A stretch of DNA of 59,879 nucleotides from assembly GCA_946999385.1 (NCBI GenBank), contig CAMQCZ010000010.1, forward strand, positions 1 through 59,879, given 5' to 3'. A program made the position numbers and the translations under genes. The notes under the pieces are model-generated. The model was not told the DNA's origin. It did no database searches and saw only the letters and a program-made list of their open reading frames with translations. Of this stretch, positions 17,539 to 27,600 are shown one piece after another (within the stretch, counting starts at the first letter, position 1; every line of letters begins with the position of its first letter). This DNA comes from an uncultured Lachnoanaerobaculum sp. Lineage in GTDB: Bacteria > Bacillota > Clostridia > Lachnospirales > Lachnospiraceae.

Positions 17539-17688
17539 CTACTTTGTTTCTTTATGTATCGTATGAGTCTTACAGAATCTACAATATTTTTTAGTTTCCA
17601 TACGATCAGGATGATTTTTTTTATCCTTAGTCGTATTATAATTACGTTGCTTGCACTCTGTACAAGCTAGAGTTATTTTAGTTCGCAC
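17539..17688 (-). CDS. rpmG: Ribosomal protein L33, zinc-binding form
   Basis: 49 aa from a GTG start at 17688, directly after GGAGGTGTTAGC. The upstream extension of the frame has no ribosome site and does not match L33. Both CxxC pairs are present (CTEC and CRFC), so this is the zinc-containing C+ form. First gene of the rpmG-secE-nusG-rplK-rplA unit, behind a strong promoter. Confidence 0.95.
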   Translation of the reverse strand: MRTKITLACTECKQRNYNTTKDKKNHPDRMETKKYCRFCKTHTIHKETK

Positions 17689-17739
17689 GCTAACACCTCC
17701 ACTTATTAAATTAGTTGCAAATATTGAAGTCAAAAAAAA

Positions 17740-17755
17740 AAGACCCCAACATCTT
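17740..17755 (-). other. Small hairpin plus long T tract at the 5' end of the rpmG transcript
   Basis: Minus strand AAGATGTTGGGGTCTT can form a 5-bp stem and is followed at once by a run of about eleven T. It starts within about 5-10 bases of the predicted transcription start. It could also serve as a weak terminator for the EamA-like gene upstream. Confidence 0.4.
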
Positions 17756-17766
17756 ATATGTTTCTT

Positions 17767-17795
17767 AATATAACATAATATAATTTATTAGTCAA
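17767..17795 (-). promoter_or_regulatory. Promoter of rpmG-secE-nusG-rplK-rplA
   Basis: TTGACT (17790-17795 complement), 17-base spacer, TATATT (17767-17772 complement); predicted start near 17760. Confidence 0.75.
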
Positions 17796-17824
17796 CACAT
17801 TATAAAAACTAAATACCTAATATT

Positions 17825-18118
17825 TTATAAAGTCATTATTAAAGCTCCTATGCTAATTAATAATGCTCCAACCAGCACTTTTATATCACACTTTTCATTA
17901 AAAAATATAAGCACTAAAATATTTGATATAGTATAATGCATATTGCCTAAGAAAATAATAATCCATGCCATTATCAAAATAACACTTGTTCTAATCGCCA
18001 TTGCAACATTTAAATCCACTGCATTTATACCTATCTTAGCAAGTATAGCTGTAAGAATTGCAAATATCAAAGATAATAAAGCATATATAAACTTCCTATT
18101 ATAATAAAGAGGATCCAA
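17825..18118 (-). CDS. Shortened EamA/DMT-like membrane protein, possibly a remnant
   Basis: 97 aa, TTG start at 18118. The N-terminal 55 residues (ALLSLIFAILTAILAKIGIN ... AIRTSVILIMAWIIIFLG) and the C-terminal 40 (LVLIFFNEK ... LVGALLISIGALIMTL) resemble the two ends of the ~140-aa single-domain EamA family. The middle of the family domain, usually a Ser-Trp-rich helix and a Lys-Leu-Ser loop, seems to be missing, which removes about 40 residues in frame and leaves three hydrophobic segments. Its ribosome site GAGGA is buried in an inverted repeat with the first codons. It follows the TRAP permease by 29 bases. It may be a dead remnant or a mini-protein; function unknown. Confidence 0.5.
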   Translation of the reverse strand: MDPLYYNRKFIYALLSLIFAILTAILAKIGINAVDLNVAMAIRTSVILIMAWIIIFLGNMHYTISNILVLIFFNEKCDIKVLVGALLISIGALIMTL

Positions 18119-18132
18119 AATATGAATCCTCT
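18108..18132 (-). repeat. Inverted repeat over the start of the EamA-like gene
   Basis: AGAGGAT ... ATCCTCT arms (18108-18114 and 18126-18132) span the GAGGA ribosome site and the TTG start. On the minus strand it is followed by TTATTATAAT, so it could act as a weak terminator of the TRAP operon and as a block to translation of the downstream gene. Confidence 0.55.
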
Positions 18133-18147
18133 AAAAATTTTATTCTT

Positions 18148-20067
18148 TTATTTAATCACATTCACAATATTTTTACTTAATCTATATTGTATTAAACTAA
18201 GCATGATAAAACCTAAACCCCCTATAATATCTGTTAATATACCCGGATCTATCATCAAAAGTCCCAGTATAACAAATAATATTCTAAGGAAAGCATTTAC
18301 CTTAATAAAATAATGTCCCACAAGACCTATAGAAATAGAAGCTATTCCTATAAAAGCCGTGATAGATATTGTGAGCACCGCTATAGGACTTGCATCTACT
18401 AATAACATAACAGGATTAAGTGCAAAAATATATGGAACAATAAAGGCTGCTATGGCAAGCTTCGAAGCATTTATACCGGTCTTCATAGGATTTGCACCGG
18501 CTATTGCACTACCGGCATAGGCAGCCAATGCAACAGGAGGTGTTATATCAGCTACTATTCCAAAGTAAAATACAAACATATGAGCCGCCAATAAATTAAC
18601 CCCCATTCCGTCAACTAAAATAGGAGCACAGGTTGTAGCCATTATTACATAAGTTGCTGTAGTCGGAAGCCCCATACCCAAAACTATACAAGAAAGCATA
18701 GTAAAAAATAAAGCCACCAATAAATTGCCTCCTGATATTCCAACTATAGCCGATATGAGTATTTGACCAAGTCCTGTCATTGTAACTACACCTGCTATAA
18801 TACCTGCAACTGCACAAGCCACTGCTACTGCTACAGTTGATTTTGCAGCCGCAAATAAGGCATCCAAAGCTTTTTCAGGAGTTATTCTAGTTTCTTTATC
18901 AAATAAAGAAACTACTATAGCTACAAATGTAGCTAAAAGTGCGGCCCTTGACATAGTATAGCCTTTCATTATTGTAAATACTAATACTACTAAAGGTAAA
19001 AGAAGATAACATTTTTTTATACAAGCATTGAAGAAGCTTGGTATCTTAGACTTTTCTATACCTGTAAGCCCAAGCCTTTTCGCTTCCAAATGTACCATTA
19101 TAAATACTCCCGCAAAATATAATATAGCCGGTAAAATAGCAACTAAAACTATTTTACTATATGGAACATTTATCATCTCAGCCATTAAAAATGCGGCTGC
19201 TCCCATAATAGGAGGCATTATCTGGCCGCCTGTTGATGCGGCAGCCTCTACTGCTCCTGCAAAAGCTGATCTGTAGCCTGTTTCCTTCATCATAGGTATA
19301 GTTATACTACCGGTAGTAACTGTATTGGCAACGGAGCTTCCTGATACCATTCCACAAAGAGCTGAAGATATTACCGCAACCTTTGCAGGCCCGCCACTGG
19401 ATGCTCCAGCTATTGAATTTGCAGAATTTATAAAAAAATCCGAAATACCTGTTCTTTCCAAAAAAGAACCGAAGATAATAAACATTACTATATAAGTACA
19501 GCATACTGCAATAGGTGTTCCTATAACTCCACCTGTAGTATAAAATACATTATAAATTATTCTCTTAATTGTATTATCTGAAATATAAGCATATGCCAAA
19601 AAGCATAATACAACAATAATTATAGGAATGCCTACACTTCTTCTACAGGCTTCAAGCAAAATTATAATACCTATAATCCCGACAAGTATATCCAATTTAT
19701 TGATACGCCCTGATTGTCTAACTATTCTGTCAAGATTATATATAAAATAAAAAAATGTACCTGAACCTAAAAAAGCAAATATAATATCATAAAAGGGAAT
19801 ATAATTCACTTTTTTTAAATGCTTTTTGTTTATAGGATATAAAATGAAAATTATAAATATAACCAATCCTGTAAAGCTTGATCTTTTTATTTGCTCATTC
19901 CATAAAGAAAAAGTATTTACATAAATAGCAAATAAAGAAAATAATGCCAATATTGTCAACACAATTTTCGCATAAATCCCATGAAATTTTCTAACATTAG
20001 ATTCTCTATCATACTTTTTCATTATTTCTTCTAAATCATGATTTGCATCTTTTTTTATATTTGACAA
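18148..20067 (-). CDS. TAXI-type TRAP transporter, fused DctQM-like permease
   Basis: 639-aa integral membrane protein with many hydrophobic helices. An N-terminal part with four or so helices (DctQ-like) is fused to a DctM-like domain that holds the diagnostic GGPAKVAVISSALCGMVSGS and EAAASTGGQIMPPIMGAAAF segments and GMGLPTTATYVIMAT. Such secondary transporters are Na+ driven and need a binding protein, here encoded 0.5 kb upstream. Third gene of a binding protein - DUF1850 - permease set. Known TAXI substrates include glutamate; the substrate here cannot be told from sequence. Confidence 0.9.
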   Translation of the reverse strand: MSNIKKDANHDLEEIMKKYDRESNVRKFHGIYAKIVLTILALFSLFAIYVNTFSLWNEQIKRSSFTGLVIFIIFILYPINKKHLKKVNYIPFYDIIFAFLGSGTFFYFIYNLDRIVRQSGRINKLDILVGIIGIIILLEACRRSVGIPIIIVVLCFLAYAYISDNTIKRIIYNVFYTTGGVIGTPIAVCCTYIVMFIIFGSFLERTGISDFFINSANSIAGASSGGPAKVAVISSALCGMVSGSSVANTVTTGSITIPMMKETGYRSAFAGAVEAAASTGGQIMPPIMGAAAFLMAEMINVPYSKIVLVAILPAILYFAGVFIMVHLEAKRLGLTGIEKSKIPSFFNACIKKCYLLLPLVVLVFTIMKGYTMSRAALLATFVAIVVSLFDKETRITPEKALDALFAAAKSTVAVAVACAVAGIIAGVVTMTGLGQILISAIVGISGGNLLVALFFTMLSCIVLGMGLPTTATYVIMATTCAPILVDGMGVNLLAAHMFVFYFGIVADITPPVALAAYAGSAIAGANPMKTGINASKLAIAAFIVPYIFALNPVMLLVDASPIAVLTISITAFIGIASISIGLVGHYFIKVNAFLRILFVILGLLMIDPGILTDIIGGLGFIMLSLIQYRLSKNIVNVIK

Positions 20068-20088
20068 AAGCCCCTCCTATCCAACTAT

Positions 20089-20565
20089 CTATTTAAAAGA
20101 TAATCTACTAACAAGTTTAAATTCAACATAAGCTCTTTTCTTACATAGCTTAGAAAGACTGTAAATCTTATTTTTAATTCCTAATTCATGATCACTTACA
20201 ACAGCAACTACATAAGCTAAATCCGAAATTTTTTTATCTATATTACTTATAAGCATTCCACCATCTTTGGTAAATTCTAATTTTTGCCCTTCCAGCAACT
20301 GTGATTGTACTCCCGCTCCAAAATCATAATACAAGGTTTTTTCAACATAAATCCCATCTTTTTTTATTATATAATAATCTATAACAGGACTTTTATTAAC
20401 GGAATGAATAAATTTTATATAAAATTCCTCACCTAAATTTACCTCTTGACTAAAATAAAGCTTACCATTTTCAGATCTAAGCTCTAAATAATATTTTTTC
20501 TTTATATTAAAACTTATACATATGAATATCAAAATTAATAAAAATATTATTAGCGACCTTTTCAA
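20089..20565 (-). CDS. DUF1850 protein of the TAXI-TRAP cluster
   Basis: 158 aa with an N-terminal hydrophobic segment (about 4-20) that should export or anchor it. The FYIKFIHSVNKSPVIDYY and YYDFGAGVQSQL segments are the hallmark of DUF1850, a small extracytoplasmic family found almost always next to TAXI TRAP genes and of unknown role. The TTG start (20565) follows the TAG stop of the binding-protein gene without any spacer, which suggests translational coupling; AGGAG lies about 11 bases upstream. Confidence 0.8.
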   Translation of the reverse strand: MKRSLIIFLLILIFICISFNIKKKYYLELRSENGKLYFSQEVNLGEEFYIKFIHSVNKSPVIDYYIIKKDGIYVEKTLYYDFGAGVQSQLLEGQKLEFTKDGGMLISNIDKKISDLAYVVAVVSDHELGIKNKIYSLSKLCKKRAYVEFKLVSRLSFK

Positions 20566-21513
20566 CTATTTTAATACTCCTACTTCCTCAAAATACCTTT
20601 TTGCACCCTTATGAAATGGAAAAGAAATTCCCTCTACTGCAAATTCTTTATTTATTTCTGCCGATTTTGCATGAATAATCTTTTGAGGATTTTCATATAT
20701 AGTTTTTGTCATTTCATAAACTATATCATCAGGTAATCTATCTGAAACTATATATGTAGCTTTAACTGCTACTGTATTTATCGGCTTATTTATATCCTTA
20801 TATGAATTTTCTGCTATAGTATAAGCTGTATAAAAAGGATATTTTTCCTTTAATTTATTTAATTTATTTTCATCAATACTAAGAACATGTATTTTATTAG
20901 TAGTTGCTAATTCAACAACAGCTGTTGTCGGTGCTCCGGCCACACAAAAGAAAGCATCTATTTTACCATCTTTTAACGCTTCAGCACTATCTCCAAAGCT
21001 TAAATTTTGAACCTTTATATCATCAAATTTCATTCCATATACTTCTAATATTTGATGTGCATTAAATTCACAGCCGGATCCTGCATCACCAACTGAAACA
21101 ACCTTCCCCTTTAATTCATCTATTGAATTTATATTGGCATTTGATATTATTTGAACTGCTTCAGAATAAACAGCACCCAAGGCTGAAAAGCCTTCAATCT
21201 TACCATCCTCCTTGAATAAATCACTTCCTCTTGCTGCATAATAAGCAACATCATTTTGTACTATACCCATATCTGCATCTCCATCCACCACTTCAAAAAT
21301 ATTTGCTTTTGAAGCACCGGAGGAATGAACAACTACCTTTATATTGTCAAGCTGTGCATTAAGTGCTTGAGCTAACACTCCACTATAAGCATAATAAGTA
21401 CCGGTTGTTCCACCTGTTGCTATTCTTATTTTTGTTTTTCCGTCATTTGAACAAGCACTGACAATACATGAGAGTAAAGTAAGTGTAAATATCAGCAATA
21501 TCTTTTTTTTCAT
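20566..21513 (-). CDS. TAXI family TRAP transporter solute-binding lipoprotein
   Basis: 315 aa. Signal peptide with lipobox LLSCIVSAC (acylated C21). Mature part shows the TAXI signature IRIATGGTTGTYYAYSGVLAQ near the N-terminus and FGDSAEALKDGKIDAFFCVAGAPTTAV in the middle, as in TAXI binding proteins. It would deliver the ligand to the fused permease encoded two genes downstream. A reference TAXI protein binds glutamate, and this genome region also holds gdhA and glnN, but that link is only suggestive. Confidence 0.9.
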   Translation of the reverse strand: MKKKILLIFTLTLLSCIVSACSNDGKTKIRIATGGTTGTYYAYSGVLAQALNAQLDNIKVVVHSSGASKANIFEVVDGDADMGIVQNDVAYYAARGSDLFKEDGKIEGFSALGAVYSEAVQIISNANINSIDELKGKVVSVGDAGSGCEFNAHQILEVYGMKFDDIKVQNLSFGDSAEALKDGKIDAFFCVAGAPTTAVVELATTNKIHVLSIDENKLNKLKEKYPFYTAYTIAENSYKDINKPINTVAVKATYIVSDRLPDDIVYEMTKTIYENPQKIIHAKSAEINKEFAVEGISFPFHKGAKRYFEEVGVLK

Positions 21514-21643
21514 AAGTCCACCTCGTACCTTCCATTTTTAAAAAAATAACACATTATTAAACTTGTGTAAAGTTTTTTGGCTTATAATGTATATATAATA
21601 TTCATTATACTATCTATAATTTTTTTGGTATATATTATCAAAA

Positions 21644-21684
21644 AAAGATGATGTATACAATACTATATGTATTACATCATCTTT
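21644..21684 (-). terminator. Terminator of the GH2 enzyme gene
   Basis: 12-base perfect arms AAAGATGATGTA (21644-21655) and TACATCATCTTT (21673-21684); on the minus strand the hairpin runs into TTTTTTGATAATA. It starts 6 bases after the stop codon. Confidence 0.9.
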
Positions 21685-21689
21685 AAATA

Positions 21690-24600
21690 TTATCTTATTT
21701 GTTCTATACCATTGACAGTCCAAGCACCATTTGCATTTATTGTATATTTATTATCAACAATTGTATCGACAAGTAAGCTTCCTGCAATAGTACCATTTTC
21801 TTCAAAATAATAACAACGCATTTTACCATCCTTTGATTTTATCCATTTCCATCCAAGCTGCATCTGACCTTGTGTGGCCTCATCATTTTCCTCTAAATAA
21901 AACCATTGATTATATTTATTTTTATACCATCCGGTATGCAAAAAACCGTCCTCATCAAAAAGATACCATATCTTTTTACTTCCACGCACATCATATGCCC
22001 ATTGATTTTTTATAAGCTTATTATATTTATAAAATTGCCATTTATCACCTTTTCTTTGCCAGCTTCCTTTTAATATCTCATAATTACTTTTATTAGCTGA
22101 AATACTTTGTGCTGAATAAGAACTAGAGCCTGATGAGCTTGTATTTGAATAGGATTTTTTTTCAAGCCTATTATAAGCATTTATAATGCTTTGAATTTGT
22201 CTTTCAAGCTTAATAATATTATTGCAATCTTCCAATAAATTTTCTCCTTTTAACAATTCTCTTTCAAGCTTTCTCATACTTGAATCAGTATAAGCATTTT
22301 CAAAGCCTATCATCTTATTTCTTATCTCTTCTACTACAAGCCCTAATTTTTCTTTTATCTTTTCTAATTCCTCACCTGACATTTCATATATAGCCTTGTA
22401 TTTTTTATTGACTGTTGCAATTTTCACTTCCTTATCCCAGGATACAAAATTATAATTTTTTCTCTCAGGAGGCTGTGGTATTTCAGGCATTTCACCTATT
22501 CCAACATATTGTTTGCTTATTTGAGTACCGTCATAATCTTCAAAAATAATTTCATAGGTCTTTTTATAAAAAATTCCATAAATCCTATCGGTAGAAAGCA
22601 TAAAGCTTATAAATCCATCATTTTCACTATAATCTACAAATTCACTCACAACTTCATTGCCATCTTTTTTATACGATAAGAGCTTATAATCCTTTTTATT
22701 TCTATTTTTCTTTGGCAATTCTATAGTTACCTTAAGTGTCTTAGCTTCCGTTATAGGCTTAGATATAAATTTACCATCCACAAGCTCTTCCTTTAACAAT
22801 TCTCCACTTATATAGAATGCTTTTTCATTATCTATATCTATATCAGCTTCTGCATCAGATTTAGTTGCCTTCAGCTTATTTTTATCTGATTTCACCATAT
22901 TTAATTTAAGATTTACATTATTGGAATTTAAATTTAAATCCTCCAATATATCTTTCATATCCTTTTCATCGGCATTTGCAAACCAATTATTTGGAAAAGT
23001 ATCAGTATAAGCTATAGCTTCTCTTTTGCCATCCTTTTGATAAACTGCTTTAAGCTTTACAGAGTGATCCGGCATATTAAAGCTGATTTCTTTATTATTT
23101 TTATTTGAAATACTTAATCCGCCAGGGCTTATTTGCCAATAAGCAAATTCTAGCCCTTCTTTTTCAGCAGCCTTTACTCTTACCTCTTCACCCTTTTCAA
23201 AGCTTGACTTTGATTTTTTTAATCCGGCTTCTAATATAGTTCCATCTTCTACAAAAACATCTCTTGACAAAGAGCTTGTTATTTTAAATGCTAACTTAAT
23301 TTCTCCTGAATATTTTAATATTCCCTTAACAATAGCATAAGCAATACCCGTTCTTTCATTGTTTTCATATTTAATTTTATAATCCAAACCATATTTAAGC
23401 TCCTTATTATCTATAAGCAGCTTTGCCATAGGCTTTATAGGTGCTTTTATATCATCCTTCAAATACTTATCCTGTTCTAAATATGCTTTGGCATTTGTAT
23501 TTTTATCACTTATATTTATAGTAGCTTTGGCAAGCTTTACTCTAATTTCACTCGCACTCATAAATTTATTTTGTTGATTTCCATCTCCATAAGTATTAAC
23601 CCCCTCAAGCTTTACATACTTGGCATTTATAGGTTTAAAATCAGCCATTTTCCATCCTGCCTGATTTTCCCATTTTCCATGCTTTACCTCTGTCCATGCT
23701 TGCTTATCAGAGCTTATATAAATCTTATAATCACCAACTCGTCCATTAGATTGACCATTTCTGGAATAATATCTTAAACCGTCAATTAAACTTTCTTTAT
23801 CCAATTCCATCAAAATCCATCTTTCGGCTAAAGGACTATCCTTATGCCAAAGTGTATGCCAAAGTGTATCTATATTTCCGTCATTAGTATTATCAGGTCC
23901 TTCATTATTTTGATAATTTCCTACTTCTATATTCATATTTTTATATGGATAATCTCTACCTGCATAATCTGCATTTTCCAAAACTTCATCAGAGTCTAAA
24001 TTTATAACTATTTTTCTTCTTTTTGAATTATCCTCAGATTCAATTATTATATATGCTTTATTATCATTTTCTCTATTTCTAATAAATGTTGTGGAGCAAT
24101 TATCTTTCCCAAGCATCTTTATACTATCAATATATAAAGCAGGCGTATAAATATTTTTACTCTTTAGACTTTCTTTATCATATTCTACATCATTTATTTC
24201 AAGCTTATCCAAATCCAAGGTGTCATATGTTTTATATGAGCCTAGAGCTGTATTTAATTCAAGCTCAGTTATACCTGTACAAGGTTTAAGACTCATGCCT
24301 TCATTTTTAGTAGAATTATTTATTTCTACTTTTAAAAATGTAAAGGTCTTTGGAGAAAAATCATAAGTATAGAGCTTAACATTTGTACTAATTTCTTCTT
24401 TTGCGATATCTTCTTTTGCTATAATCTGAGTATAATTTGTACCGTCCTCAGAAATATATAATTTTGTACTATTTGCATCAGGATATCTGAGTGAATTAGC
24501 ATCCTTAGCAAAATATATTTTTACCCTTCCAAGTCTTTGCTGTGTTGCATATTTAAAAATAATATCCGACTTTGTCTTTCCGGTCTGTGCAGCATTATAA

Positions 24601-27600
24601 TTACTCCATAAAGACCGGTTAATACCTCCATTTAAATTTGAATTCATATTTGTATTACCATCAATGATAGCATTTAAGGTATCACTCGGATTAGCACCTT
24701 CCAGCTCTTGCCTTAATTCAAGAGCTTGATTTGCTATATTTGCACCCAGCTGTATGCTTTCCTCCTGTACTCTTATGTTGGCACTGACATTTAAAATTTC
24801 TCCTAAAACATTAGCTGTTCCTCTGATTGTTACTATTCCTACATTTTCATATACACTATCAGAAGGTTCTTCCCACTTTATAGGAAAATTAACCTTTAAG
24901 ATATCACCATTTTCAAGCACGGCAGGACGTGAGCTTGGTAATATAGGCTTTACATTTTTTTGAGTATTACTTGAATAGTTGAGTAATGAGGCTATCTTGT
25001 CAATTATATTTATATTAATAAAAATTTCTTTTCCACTTTCCAGCACACCCTTTAATTCAAATATTCCAACCTTATTTAATTGATCATCTTTAATATTATC
25101 CCAAGTAACTTTTTCTTCTTTATACGTATCATCTGTATAAGTAACCTTGACAGCTTCCGGTAATATAGGATAATGTCCTTTTTTCACATAATAATTTTTT
25201 GAAAAATAAAAGCTCTTAACTTTATTTTCTTTATTCTCTTTATTTTCTTTTTCTTTACTTTCTATAGTAATACACGCACTTTCCAAGCCCTCTGAAACAG
25301 CTTGCAGCTTTATTTCTCCTTTTGTTTTGCTTGTTTGTACTATGGCAATGCCCTTACCTCCAAATACCCTTCTTCTATTTGATTTATATGATGTATGATC
25401 TATAGGATTACCATTATCTAAACCTACTAATTTACCCTCGCCTGTTACATCAAATTTTATATCAGCTTCAGAATCAGGAACCAAATTTCCGTCTTCATCT
25501 ACAACATTTATTTCAAAATAAGCTAAAGATTTTCCATCTGCATAAACATCATTTTCTTCTTTATATTGTTTTAAAACTATTTTTTTAGCGACTTTATTTG
25601 TTTTTACCTCATTTCTTCCTACTGTATCATTAATAGCTATAGTTCCGGCCTCATCACTATAGGCTATAGCCCTAAGGCTACCTTCTTCATATGGTACATT
25701 GAAAGTAAAATATAGATTTTCATACTCTTTTCCTGATTTATCACTACCCTGATAAATTTGATATTCATACAAATTATTATTACTCTTTACATTAGAAAAG
25801 CTTTTAAAGCCAATTTCCCTTTCCTCTCCATTTTTAGGGGTTAAAAATAATCTTACACTTTTTGCATTTGAATAGACTACCACCGGCACTTTTCCATCCG
25901 AGCTTTTTTCTATCAGATCTTCATTCCATACAGGCAATATATGTAATGTCGTACTATCCTTATTCCACAAGCTTCTGTATAGATAAAAGCTGTCCTTTGG
26001 TAAGCCTGCCGTATCTATAATACCGAAGTAAGAATTTTTAGGAGATGGCCAGCTTCCTTGTGCTCCCGGTGCCGTACCATTCCAAAGTGTAGGTTCTCCT
26101 ATATAATCAAAGCCTGTCCATACATACTCACCGGCAATAAAATCTCTTTTTATAATTTCAAGCCAAGCCTCAGCGGCAAAAGCCCCCCAAACTACCTTTG
26201 ACTTGTCATAAGAAGTTAATTGCTTATAAAAATTTTTACCTTTATAGGCATTAATCTTATAAATCCCACGGCTATTTACACTTGATGCCGTTTCTGAGCC
26301 GTATAATTTCCACTCAGGCTTTAATCTATGCCAATTTTCATAATCATTACCATTTGCATAATTAAGACCGACTACACCATTTTTAGATATAGCTTCATCA
26401 ACCTTTGCATTAACAGACCAAGTAGTGCTATTATTTTTCAGCCTATTATCTCCTATTGTTACTAATCTGGTTTTATCTATTTTACTTGCCGTTTCAACTA
26501 ATTTTTGGGCTATATCTTCATAACCATCTTCGCTACCATTGGTTCCTTCAAATATTTCATTACCCAAAGACCACATAATTATAGAAGGATGATTATATCC
26601 GCTATTAATCATAGCAGCTAAATCAAATTCATACCATTTCATATTCTTTGTGGCACCAAGAATTTTATTATCAGATTCTATAGCTTGATTAAACCATCTT
26701 GAATAATCATTTATATTACCATTTTTCATCTTATGCCAACCGTCAAAAGCTTCATCAACTATCAGCATACCCAACTCATCACTAAGCTCCAATAATTCTT
26801 TGGCTGCCGGATTATGTGTAACTCTTATAGAATTACACCCCATATCCTTTAAAATTTCCAGTTGTCTTTTTATGGCAGATTTGTTTGCAACAGCTCCCAA
26901 GGCTCCTTGATCGTGATGCATACAAACTCCCTTCAGCTTAATATTTTTACCATTTAAGCTAAAGCCCTTTTGCTTATCAAACTCAAAATATCTAAATCCA
27001 AAATCTGTATATTCAGTATCAACTATATCTTCACCTACTTTTATTTCAGTTTTAACTGTATATAAATTAGGATCTTCAATATTCCATAATTTTGGATTTT
27101 TGATATTTGTTTCTAAAGCTATTTCCTCAACTTTATTTTTTTCAAGCTTAATATCCTGTGAGCTTACACTTGCAATTTCATCTTCCTTATCTTTTTCATA
27201 AATTGTATTTACTACTTTTACAATTTTCTCTTCTTTAAAATCATTTTCCAAAACTGTTTTAATACTAAGAGTACTATTTGTCGTATTTTCTTTTAAATCA
27301 GGCATATCTATTTTTATACCATTTAAAGCGATATGTAATTTATCGGTTATAGTAAGCTTAACACTTCTATATATTCCACTGCCTGAATACCATCTACTTG
27401 ATGGTATTTGATGGTCCACCTTAATAGCTAATATATTTTCATTATCAAAGTCGACATATTCACTAATATCAAAAGAAAATGGTGTGTAACCATAATGATG
27501 TATTCCCAATTTTCTGCCATTTAGGTAAATAGTGGCATTCATATAAATACCGCCAAAATCCAGTCTTATATTCTTATCCTTAGCTGTTTTTGGTAAAGTA

